This document shows, one piece after another, positions 1 through 7,872 of a DNA stretch of 64,000 bases (its first letter is position 1; every line of letters starts with the position of its first letter). The position numbers and the translations under genes are program-made. Source of the DNA: Lentisphaeria bacterium (GTDB lineage Bacteria; Verrucomicrobiota; Lentisphaeria; Victivallales; UBA1829); contig JAFVTF010000082.1 in the NCBI GenBank assembly GCA_017503375.1, positions 62,001 through 126,000 of the forward strand, in the 5' to 3' direction. The notes beneath the pieces are model-generated. The model saw only the letters and a program-made list of their open reading frames with translations, was not told the DNA's origin and searched no databases.

Positions 1-2
1 GT

Positions 3-1424
3 GTCAAAAGCGGACTTTCCCATAATATCGTAACGATCAATGGAAAAGCCCCCAGCGAACATGGCGGGGCAGGGCTGGTCAATGGTCAGGTCACCGGAAA
101 ATTTGCTATGCTTTATGCTGTTGATGCATTCGATGCATGGAACAGAAAAGTAGCTTACAGCAGCCGTATGACTGAAACTCCCTCCGTCACAAAGGCGGAA
201 CGGAACTTTGCTGTCATGCCGCCCGATGCAAAAAATAAAATTCCGGGCTATATGATTGTTGCTGACTCCATCCGTTCTCTGAATCCGAATGCAACCTATG
301 AATTCCGTTTGCAGCAGGAATCTTTCAATAACATTACGACCGGAAAAAATACGGCAGAAATTCTTGTCGGAACCGGAGCCGCAACAGATTTGAAGAAAAA
401 AACAGTCAAACTGAAAGTTGCTCAGGCGGGAACCTATGATCTTTATTTGCTTGCAGCCGGAAAAAGTCAGCTTTTCACAAAAGCAAACGGTAAGGGCGTC
501 GGTAAGTTCTGGTTTACAACACCTCTTCCGTTCCGGTTCATGTGGCATTGTATTGCAAAGAAAGTAGCGTTGAAAGCAGGTGAGAACGCCATTGAATTGG
601 ATGCGGTGAACGGATTGAAGGCTGCATATCTTCATGCCGGAAACATCAAACCTGTCTTTGGTATTCCTGAAGAGAATTCAATTGCTTTGAATTCAAAAAA
701 TCTGAAAACAACTGTCTGGTTTGCTTCTCCCAAAAATGTGACAATGAAAGTCGCAGATGTAAAACAGAAAGCTGATTTTCAGAATCACCGTACATTAACG
801 GCGGAAAGCAAGATTGGAGAATTCCTGACGGTTCTCCTTCCGGATGCTGTTCAGCCTGTCCGGAAAGAGTTGAACAACTGGTATGGCTTTACCCATTCTC
901 TGGAATGGAAAAATGCTGTTGATTTCTTTGCGATGGGTGTTGCTCCGAAATCTCCGGCGGCACCGCTTCAGCCTCAGTTGAAACTGATCCGTGTTCCCCG
1001 GAAAGCTCTTGGCGCATTCCCTAAAGTTCTGCCCTCTGATTTGAAATATTTCATTGCAGGCGGCGGAGACCTGAAACTGCATACAAATGTTGTTTTTGAA
1101 GCAAAAGAAGCACAGGGGGATAAACAGATGATTACGTATCCCCGTGTTGCAATTCAGGCCTGGGTCGTGAATGATGGGGATTCTTTGACGATGGATCTCC
1201 GTTTGGAACGCAGATCTAATGCATATTCCCGTAAAATTCTTGTAAAAGCATTTGCACCGAACGCAAAGACGGTGTATTGTAATGGGAAAGCGGTAAATTT
1301 CCGGAAAGAGGGGAAATATATTCTTTTCACCGTCATGCCCGAAGCCTCCAGGGTTCCGGGAGTTTGGCAGAAAGCCGCTCAAACACGTTTTACAGAAGAA
1401 TTTTATCAGGAAACTGAAAAATGA
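3..1424 (+). CDS. Heparinase II/III-like protein, C-terminal part (5' truncated by window edge)
   Basis: The frame is open to the left edge of the window, so only the last 473 residues are visible; an internal ATG at 108 is not the true start. The first visible residues (HNIVTINGK, then a glycine-rich turn and FAMLYAVDAFDAW) resemble the beta-sandwich part that follows the toroid domain in heparinase II/III-like polysaccharide lyases. Residues after about 100 form a second beta-rich region without a family I can name. The catalytic alpha/alpha toroid would lie outside the window, so activity cannot be checked. The stop overlaps the start of the next gene (ATGA), which points to translational coupling with the larger heparinase-like fusion. 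Family call is moderate; expected role is breakdown of an acidic polysaccharide. Confidence 0.6.
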   Translation, partial: VKSGLSHNIVTINGKAPSEHGGAGLVNGQVTGKFAMLYAVDAFDAWNRKVAYSSRMTETPSVTKAERNFAVMPPDAKNKIPGYMIVADSIRSLNPNATYEFRLQQESFNNITTGKNTAEILVGTGAATDLKKKTVKLKVAQAGTYDLYLLAAGKSQLFTKANGKGVGKFWFTTPLPFRFMWHCIAKKVALKAGENAIELDAVNGLKAAYLHAGNIKPVFGIPEENSIALNSKNLKTTVWFASPKNVTMKVADVKQKADFQNHRTLTAESKIGEFLTVLLPDAVQPVRKELNNWYGFTHSLEWKNAVDFFAMGVAPKSPAAPLQPQLKLIRVPRKALGAFPKVLPSDLKYFIAGGGDLKLHTNVVFEAKEAQGDKQMITYPRVAIQAWVVNDGDSLTMDLRLERRSNAYSRKILVKAFAPNAKTVYCNGKAVNFRKEGKYILFTVMPEASRVPGVWQKAAQTRFTEEFYQETEK

Positions 1425-4400
1425 ATAAAACAATCTGCTCAGCCTTGTTTGCGGTGATCGGTTTATTGCCGGTTACGCTGAATGCAAAGCTGGTTTATGG
1501 GACAGATGCCCGGGATGCTTCCGGGCGTCCTGTCAGAATTATTGAACAGATCAATACCGATGGCTCAGGGCGGAAACAGTTGATTTCCTCTGATTTCAAA
1601 GGGGAGAATTTCTGGCCCGGATATCGCGGATTCGGGCCGACTCAATTTGAATACTCTGATATGAATGATCAGGGCGATTTGATTTTTACCAATACTTATA
1701 ATTTCTTTGTTATTCCATCCGGTGGGAATGTTATTTACAATCTGACCCGTTTCACCCGGGAAAAATATCAGCCGCGCTGGTCCCCTTGCGGGAAAAGAAT
1801 CGCTTTTGTGACAGATTTGAACAACAACTGCGAAATTTTTGTAATGAATTCCGATGGCACAGGAATGAAAAATATCTCCTGGAACAAAGCCACTCATCTC
1901 TCTCCTTCCTGGTCTCCCGACGGAAAATATATTTCTTTCATCAGCAACCGGAGCGGAAAATATGAACTTTATATTTCCGATGCTGAAGGTATCGCGCAGA
2001 AGAAGATTCTCTCCTTGCCGGAAGATATCCGTGAACCAGATTGGGGCCGCAATAACAGAATTATTTTTTCCGTGGTGAAAGCCGATGGTTCTGCGGAAGT
2101 GATGAGTGTCAATGCCGATGGAAAAGATTTGAAAAAACATTTTGCGACTTCAGCCTGGAGCGGACATGTCAGCTGGTCTCCGGATTGTGCAAAAATCGCC
2201 TATTCCTCCCAGCGTTCCGGTAATGCGGATATCTGGATTTATGATTTGAAAACAGGCAAACACTCCAATGTCACAAAGACACCTTTCAAGCAGGATTATT
2301 TCCCCCGCTGGGTGAAACCTGCCAAGTCCGCACGAACCAATAATTGGCAGCCGGATACTCAAGTGATAGCGGATTCCAAACTGACCATGGATGGCAGAAC
2401 CGGAGAAAAACCGACTCTATCCATGCCGATCGTGATTCCCCCGGTGAAATTGGAACGTCCGCGTATTCTCTTTACGGCCAAAGATTTGCCGGTAATACGA
2501 AAGCGTTTTGAACAGGAACCCTACAAGACATACTGGACGAGGTTTTTGAAAAAATGCGATGGATTCCTGATTGATCCGAAAGTGGAAGCTTCTCTGAAAA
2601 AGATTCCATCCGATCCTTTGCGGAAAAAATATGCAATTCCTGCATTTGCAGAACTTTATTACCGGGAATTGTGGGTGGACGCAATGATGTCTCTAGCCTT
2701 TGCCCGTCAGATCACTGGAAAGGAAAAATACGGCAAACGTGCCGTGGAAATTCTGCTGAAAGCAGCTGAGATTTACCGTTATGCTTATGGTGTCATGCAT
2801 TCCGATTACCGGACAGCCTGCACTTATGACTGGGTCTATGATCTCATTCCGAAAAAAGATTTGAAAGCATTGAATGTGCTTTTGAAAGTTTCCATGGATG
2901 GGAAAAAAGATACTTGTCTGAATCATCATTGCGGGGTTTACGGTGCAGCTCCCGGCAATGGGAATTATGCCGTTTACTTTGCCGCATCTCTCGGTCCCAT
3001 GGGCTTTGCCATGATGGGCGAAGAAGGGATTTCTGATGATTATAAACTCATAGCGGAACGTCTCTCTCTGCTTGCCCTTAATAAATGGATCGGAGAAAAT
3101 GGCGATGCGGAAGAAGGGTTCTCCTATTTCCATCACCCGGTCGGAGAGCTGACACCTTTCCTTGTAACATTGAAAAAACATAATCAGGCTGGTGCTCTTT
3201 TGGACTCCAACCTGAAAAAGATTCCCGGTTGGATGGCTGTTTCTGCCATGAAGGGCGGAACGGAAACTCCGGCGATCGACGATGCGGATTATCTTGCCAT
3301 GAGATTGCCGACTGGGTTACTGGAACTCTATCCCGAAGATCAGATTCTGAAGAAAGTCTGGAACAGTGTTCCCCGCAAACCTTCTGAATTGACTTCTGTT
3401 CTTGGCTTACTCTGGTGGCAGCCGTCGGAAGGAAAACTGCAGAACTGGGGGAAAGGCGGATTGCCGGACTATGGATTCTATCCCCATCAGGGCTATGCAG
3501 TCCTCCGAACCGGGGAGAAACTGGAAGATTCCGTCTTGACTGTTTCTGCTCCGCAGGGGTCCGGTCATGCTCATCTGACCTATGGCGCGCTATCCCTGAC
3601 CTCCCGAGGACTGCGGCTTTTGACTGAGCCCGGACAAGCGGTTCCAATGAGTGAATATCACAGTCAAATCCTTGTCAACGGGGAAGGGCGCAACCGCAGT
3701 TCATTGTCAAGACCCATGTTGAAAAAGCCTGTCTCTGATGGCAAAACTGTATCCGTTTCTGTTGATTTTACGGAGGCCTTTGCTGTATCTTTCTTCGGGG
3801 CTCCCGGTTATTCCGGAATTCCCTGCGGCAGGGCAGGAATAAAAGAAGGGAAGCGGATTGTGACCATGGTCAAAGCTGCAGATGGAATTCCTGCATATTA
3901 TCTGGTTTATGATAAAGTCGATGCCGGAAAAAAAGTGAAAGTTGAACAGCTTTTTACAGCAGATCAGGGAATGAATGCAGGTGTCAGAGCTTCATCCAGA
4001 CAGACAAGTCTGGTGATTGATGACGCCTTTACCAAGGGGTATTATCAAAGTTCAGATTCCAAAGATCAGGCTGAATGGACCATTCAGGTTCCGAAGAAAG
4101 GGAAATGGTATCTTCATCTTTATGCCCGGGATGGAGCTCCGGTTTCCTTGGAAATCGACGGCAAAAAATATGCCGTGACCTACATGCATCCCTATTCCCG
4201 TCCGGACACTTGGCAGTGGCGGCATTTCCGGATGAAAAACAAACCGTTCTTTGTAGAACTTGAGGCTGGAGAACATAAAATAACCCTGCGGTCCAAGGCA
4301 AAGATTTATGCCGTTGCCCTCTCTGAAAAAAGTGATATCTATTTAGGCGCAGATCCGAAGAAAGAGCTGATTATGAAACTTTCCGATGCCAGACGGACCG

Positions 4401-4708
4401 GTACAGGATGGAAATGGATGGAATCGGAACAGACAAAACTTCATTTGATTCCAATGATCGGGAAACCGGAGCTTCAGATTACCCGGAAGATTTTCAATAC
4501 CCGGTTCCACGGACAGCTTCAAGTCAGTCTGCCTCAGGGGAGCTTTTCTCAAAACGGCGAAAAGGTGGAATTCCTGACATTTGTTTATCCTGCCGCTCCG
4601 GGAATGGAACTGCCGGAAATCAAAGATGGTAAAATCATCTGGAAGAATGCTGTTGACCATGTTGTTATTGAAAAAGATCATATAAAAATAAGGAGAGTTC
4701 AGAAGTGA
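1421..4708 (+). CDS. Secreted TolB-type propeller / heparinase II/III-like fusion protein
   Basis: This 1095-residue protein begins with a signal peptide (MNKTICSALFAVIGLLPVTLNA). Residues about 20-300 carry PD40/TolB-type propeller repeats, visible as RWSPCGKRIAF, SWSPDGKYISF and SWSPDCAKIAY with aromatic/NxxIW partners. From about residue 345 (RPRILFTAKDLPVI) it reads as a heparinase II/III or DUF4962-type lyase: helical toroid with NHHCGVYGAAPGNGNY near 503-518, then a beta-sandwich with GYAVLRTG and GSGHAHLTYGALSL. The histidines and tyrosine in these motifs are plausible catalytic or substrate contacts by family analogy. It overlaps the upstream gene by 4 nt and the downstream gene by 4 nt, so it is the middle of an operon. 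The propeller may bind substrate. The exact glycan cannot be read from the sequence; uronic-acid-containing polymers are typical for the family. Confidence 0.75.
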   Translation: MNKTICSALFAVIGLLPVTLNAKLVYGTDARDASGRPVRIIEQINTDGSGRKQLISSDFKGENFWPGYRGFGPTQFEYSDMNDQGDLIFTNTYNFFVIPSGGNVIYNLTRFTREKYQPRWSPCGKRIAFVTDLNNNCEIFVMNSDGTGMKNISWNKATHLSPSWSPDGKYISFISNRSGKYELYISDAEGIAQKKILSLPEDIREPDWGRNNRIIFSVVKADGSAEVMSVNADGKDLKKHFATSAWSGHVSWSPDCAKIAYSSQRSGNADIWIYDLKTGKHSNVTKTPFKQDYFPRWVKPAKSARTNNWQPDTQVIADSKLTMDGRTGEKPTLSMPIVIPPVKLERPRILFTAKDLPVIRKRFEQEPYKTYWTRFLKKCDGFLIDPKVEASLKKIPSDPLRKKYAIPAFAELYYRELWVDAMMSLAFARQITGKEKYGKRAVEILLKAAEIYRYAYGVMHSDYRTACTYDWVYDLIPKKDLKALNVLLKVSMDGKKDTCLNHHCGVYGAAPGNGNYAVYFAASLGPMGFAMMGEEGISDDYKLIAERLSLLALNKWIGENGDAEEGFSYFHHPVGELTPFLVTLKKHNQAGALLDSNLKKIPGWMAVSAMKGGTETPAIDDADYLAMRLPTGLLELYPEDQILKKVWNSVPRKPSELTSVLGLLWWQPSEGKLQNWGKGGLPDYGFYPHQGYAVLRTGEKLEDSVLTVSAPQGSGHAHLTYGALSLTSRGLRLLTEPGQAVPMSEYHSQILVNGEGRNRSSLSRPMLKKPVSDGKTVSVSVDFTEAFAVSFFGAPGYSGIPCGRAGIKEGKRIVTMVKAADGIPAYYLVYDKVDAGKKVKVEQLFTADQGMNAGVRASSRQTSLVIDDAFTKGYYQSSDSKDQAEWTIQVPKKGKWYLHLYARDGAPVSLEIDGKKYAVTYMHPYSRPDTWQWRHFRMKNKPFFVELEAGEHKITLRSKAKIYAVALSEKSDIYLGADPKKELIMKLSDARRTGTGWKWMESEQTKLHLIPMIGKPELQITRKIFNTRFHGQLQVSLPQGSFSQNGEKVEFLTFVYPAAPGMELPEIKDGKIIWKNAVDHVVIEKDHIKIRRVQK

Positions 4709-5511
4709 ATATGCGTGATAAGTTTTGGATGTGGGGATATACTCAGGAAGTTCCCGGTTCAAATATTCCGTTTATCGGAAGTTTGAAAAGCCATTGCAGC
4801 CTGGAAACTGCTGCTGATTATTTCGGAATGAACAACACTGTTTTCATGAACAGTATGCATACATTGGACCGTCTGGAAGAAAATCTGGAACTGGTCAAAG
4901 GTTCCAACCAGATTCTGTGCGGATTGCCCCACGGCGAAAAAAATGCTGTGGAAGGTGCAAAAATCCTCAGTGAAATGTCCTTGAAATATCCGAATATCAA
5001 AGGGATCGTGCTTGATGATTTTCTTCAGCTTTCCGGACATCCGACCACACCGGAGCTTGTGAAAGCTGTCCGCGATAATCTCCGTTCCGCCAATCCGGAA
5101 CTGGAAATTTATGTGGTGATTTATTCTGATTTGAATCATCTGGATATTACACCGTATCTGGATTTGATTGATGGGATCATTCTCTGGCGATGGGTTTCCA
5201 CGGAACATTTCTGGAAAGCAGAATTCGGTTCTCTGATTCATCGCTTCAAGGAAATTTACAAGAAGAAACTTCTGCATGGACTTTATATTCAGAATTATGG
5301 GGAATACTCTTCCGGAGCGCATCCCATTGACTTTGAACTCTGGAAACTTCAGTGCATGAAGGTGCTTTGCGCCATGCGCGGAAAATATGCGTTTCTGGAT
5401 GGATGTGTTCTGCTTCAGAACGGCTGGGTGGCAAATCCGGAATTCCGGGATCATGTTGTCTGGCTGAAAGAAACGATTGATTGGTTCTGCGGAACCACGA
5501 CCATACGATAA
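4705..5511 (+). CDS. Conserved-looking cytoplasmic protein of unknown function, barrel-like
   Basis: 268 residues, no signal peptide and no membrane segment. I do not recognise the family. The alternation of hydrophobic strands and amphipathic helices (IKGIVLDDFLQL, LEIYVVIYSDL, LIDGIILWRW, LLHGLYIQNYGEY) suggests a TIM-barrel fold, and the acidic LDDF and aromatic ends of strands could form a sugar site. The start is taken as GTG at 4705, 8 nt after AGGAGA; the next ATG at 4711 is possible but further from the ribosome binding site. It overlaps the preceding lyase gene by 4 nt and is followed after 13 nt by an oxidoreductase gene, so it probably acts on monosaccharide products of the lyase operon. 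This role is inference only. Confidence 0.6.
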   Translation: MNMRDKFWMWGYTQEVPGSNIPFIGSLKSHCSLETAADYFGMNNTVFMNSMHTLDRLEENLELVKGSNQILCGLPHGEKNAVEGAKILSEMSLKYPNIKGIVLDDFLQLSGHPTTPELVKAVRDNLRSANPELEIYVVIYSDLNHLDITPYLDLIDGIILWRWVSTEHFWKAEFGSLIHRFKEIYKKKLLHGLYIQNYGEYSSGAHPIDFELWKLQCMKVLCAMRGKYAFLDGCVLLQNGWVANPEFRDHVVWLKETIDWFCGTTTIR

Positions 5512-5524
5512 GGAGATCTTGAAA

Positions 5525-6514
5525 ATGTTGAAACTTGCAATGCTGGGCAGCCGCGGACATTTCAATTATGTTTTTATGGATGCCGATGCTCTCAAAAAAA
5601 TGGCGGATATTACCTGTCTTTCCAGCGGGTGCGAAGATTCTCCCCAGCGGTTGATCGACCGTTGTGCGGAGTTCGGATTTCAGCCGAAAGTCTATGATGA
5701 CTGGAAAGAGATGCTTGATACAGAAAAGCCCGATGTGGTTTGTGTTGACGGCCCCTTTGAAAAACATGCGGAAATGAGTGCTTATGCTCTCCGGAAAAAT
5801 ATTCATGTTTTTTGCGAAAAGCCCATTGCTCTGACTTATGAACAGCTTGATCTTGTTAAAGATGCTCTGAAAGTCAGCAAAGCACGGATCATTTCCATGG
5901 TGGGAATCCGTTACATGACACCGTTCTATCAGGCAGCTCAAATGGTTCGTCAGGGGGCGATCGGAAAGATCAAACTGATCAGAACCCAGAAATCATACAA
6001 ACTGGGAACCCGCCCTCCGTTTTACAGCAGCCGTGCAACATACGGCGGAACCATCGGCTGGGTGGGAAGTCATGCACTGGACTGGATCATGTATTTCACC
6101 CAGGATACTTTTGAATCTGTCAGCGCCATTCAGACTTCAGAAGACAACTTCGGCAATGGTGAAATGGAAATTGCAGCAAGCTGTCAGCTGCGGATGAAAT
6201 CCGGAATTCTTGTGAGTGCCACAATGGAATTTCTGCGTCCCTGGGCAGCTCCGACCTGGGGTGATGACCGGATCCGTCTGGCTGGAACCGAAGGTGTTCT
6301 GGAAATCCGTGATGAAAAAATCCATCTGATCGACAAGGACGGAGCCCGTGTGATTGAGCCGGAAGATACCGGTATGACGATTTTTGCCGATTACATGGAA
6401 GAACTCTCCGGAGGAAAACCGGCAATCGTCACAACAGAAGAAACAATCGAACTTACCAATGCCTGTTTGAAAGCGCAGGAAGCTGCTGATACAGGTAAAA
6501 TCATTTATTTTTGA
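5525..6514 (+). CDS. Gfo/Idh/MocA family oxidoreductase
   Basis: 329 residues. The N-terminal Rossmann part (LKLAMLGSRGHFNYVF) is followed by the CVDGPFEKHAEMSAYAL and HVFCEKPIALTYEQLDLV stretch; the EKP motif near residue 98 is diagnostic of the Gfo/Idh/MocA family. The C-terminal half contains GGTIGWVGSHALDWI and the beta-sheet dimer domain. The family oxidises or reduces sugars, inositols and related polyols with NAD(P). The dinucleotide motif is GSRGH rather than the common GxGxxG, so cofactor preference is unclear. The ATG at 5525 is chosen because AGGAG lies 9 nt upstream; an in-frame ATG at 5477 would overlap the previous gene and lacks such a site. The next gene encodes a second, divergent member of the family. 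Confidence 0.88.
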   Translation: MLKLAMLGSRGHFNYVFMDADALKKMADITCLSSGCEDSPQRLIDRCAEFGFQPKVYDDWKEMLDTEKPDVVCVDGPFEKHAEMSAYALRKNIHVFCEKPIALTYEQLDLVKDALKVSKARIISMVGIRYMTPFYQAAQMVRQGAIGKIKLIRTQKSYKLGTRPPFYSSRATYGGTIGWVGSHALDWIMYFTQDTFESVSAIQTSEDNFGNGEMEIAASCQLRMKSGILVSATMEFLRPWAAPTWGDDRIRLAGTEGVLEIRDEKIHLIDKDGARVIEPEDTGMTIFADYMEELSGGKPAIVTTEETIELTNACLKAQEAADTGKIIYF

Positions 6515-6524
6515 GGTGTGAAAA

Positions 6525-7676
6525 ATGGCAGTTAAAGTAGGATTGATCGGTGTTTCCGGTTACAGCAGTGTTCATTTTGGCTTGCTTGAGCCGCTGATTG
6601 AAAACGGAACAGCAGAACTTCTTGCATGTGTTTGTATCAACCCGGAGCAGGTTGCAGATAAGCTGGAAAAACTGAAAGCCATGGGAGTTAAAATTTATCC
6701 GTCCACAGACGCTATGTATGCCGAATGGTCCGGAAAACTGGACCTGGTTTGTATTCCCACCGGCATTGCATGGCATGAAAGAATGACTGTTGAAGCTCTG
6801 AAACATGGGGCAAACGTTCTGGTTGAAAAGCCTGTTACCAGTTCCAATGAATCCGTTGTCCGCATGATCAAAGCGGAAGAAGAAAGCAATGGTAAATTTG
6901 TGGCCGTCGGTTTCCAGCATACTTATGCCAGAGAAATCCAGTTTATCAAACAGTATCTTCTCAGCGGACGCCTCGGAAAAATCAAACAGGTCGTCTGTTC
7001 CGGTGTCTGGCCCCGGAATGATGCCTATTATTCAAGAAATAACTGGGCAGGAAAACTGTATGCCGCTGATGGCACACCCATTTGGGATTCTCCCATCAAC
7101 AACGCATTCGCTCATTATCTGAACATTGAACTTTTCCTTTCCGGAAAAGCGTTTGATGAATCTGCCCATGTGGTCACTGTTGAAGGAAATCTTTATCGTG
7201 CCAGAGAAAATATTGAAACCTTTGATACCTGTGCGCTCCGCTTTACAACCGAAAGCGGAATTGAAATCCTGACCATGCTGACTCATGCAGGCTCCGAAGG
7301 TACAAATGTCGATATCCGTCTGGAATGTGAAAAAGGTAAAGTGTACTGGAATTCCGGAGATGGATGGAAGATCGTTTCTGAAGATGGAAAGGTGCTTTTC
7401 TCCGGTATCTGTGAATTGCCTCAAACTGATATGTATCAGGATGTCATGCAGAAAGTTTCCGGAAAACAGGTCTTCTGCTGTACACTGAAAATTGCAGGCG
7501 AACACGCAAACTGTGTCGATATGCTGACCAGACAGATCACACCGATCGTTGTAAAGGAAACTGTTTCCCGGTTGCCTGAAAACGGTCAATATGTGATGGA
7601 TAACATCAACAAGGTGTTTGAAGAATGTAATAAGCTGGGTAAATTACCTGCTGAAATCGGCGTTGTCTGGAAGTAA
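6525..7676 (+). CDS. Gfo/Idh/MocA family oxidoreductase
   Basis: 383 residues. It starts with a Rossmann fold (VKVGLIGVSGYSSVHFGLL), has HERMTVEALKHGANVLVEKPVTSS with the family EKP motif near residue 105, and a C-terminal domain beginning near IKQVVCSGVWPRNDAYYSRNNW. It lies 10 nt after the previous oxidoreductase and is the last gene of the operon. Two such enzymes in tandem after lyase genes suggest sequential oxidation/reduction at a sugar carbon, as in keto-sugar based glycoside cleavage or epimerisation routes; the substrate is not visible. A group II intron remnant lies directly behind the stop codon. Confidence 0.88.
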   Translation: MAVKVGLIGVSGYSSVHFGLLEPLIENGTAELLACVCINPEQVADKLEKLKAMGVKIYPSTDAMYAEWSGKLDLVCIPTGIAWHERMTVEALKHGANVLVEKPVTSSNESVVRMIKAEEESNGKFVAVGFQHTYAREIQFIKQYLLSGRLGKIKQVVCSGVWPRNDAYYSRNNWAGKLYAADGTPIWDSPINNAFAHYLNIELFLSGKAFDESAHVVTVEGNLYRARENIETFDTCALRFTTESGIEILTMLTHAGSEGTNVDIRLECEKGKVYWNSGDGWKIVSEDGKVLFSGICELPQTDMYQDVMQKVSGKQVFCCTLKIAGEHANCVDMLTRQITPIVVKETVSRLPENGQYVMDNINKVFEECNKLGKLPAEIGVVWK

Positions 7677-7681
7677 TATAA

Positions 7682-7845
7682 AAGCAGGAACTGTCAGCGA
7701 AAGCCAAGGGTGTCCATCGTGAGGTGGAATCTGAAAGAAGTCAATAGCAAAATCCCGGTCTATTGCTGAACCGCTGTATGCCGAACGGCACGTACGCGGT
7801 ATGAGAGGATGGTTGCTCCAATAAGGAGCAATCTCCAGCTCGATT
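7682..7845 (+). mobile_element. Group II intron remnant (part of domain I joined to domains V and VI)
   Basis: No protein is encoded here. The 3' part matches a group II intron end: 7770-7774 pairs with 7796-7800, 7776-7778 with 7793-7795, and 7779-7782 with 7787-7790 around the loop GAAC, leaving the two-base CG bulge at 7791-7792 that is typical of domain V. A single unpaired T at 7775 breaks the lower stem. Domain VI follows as a perfect 7-bp hairpin (7813-7819 with 7825-7831), then CTCGAT at the likely 3' end. The upstream part (about 7684-7745, with GTGAGGTGGAATCTGAAAGAAG) resembles the 5' region of bacterial group II introns as I remember them. The reverse transcriptase and domains between are missing, so it should be immobile alone. 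Confidence 0.75.
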
Positions 7846-7872
7846 GCATGGGAAAACAGATTTTAACTTCAG

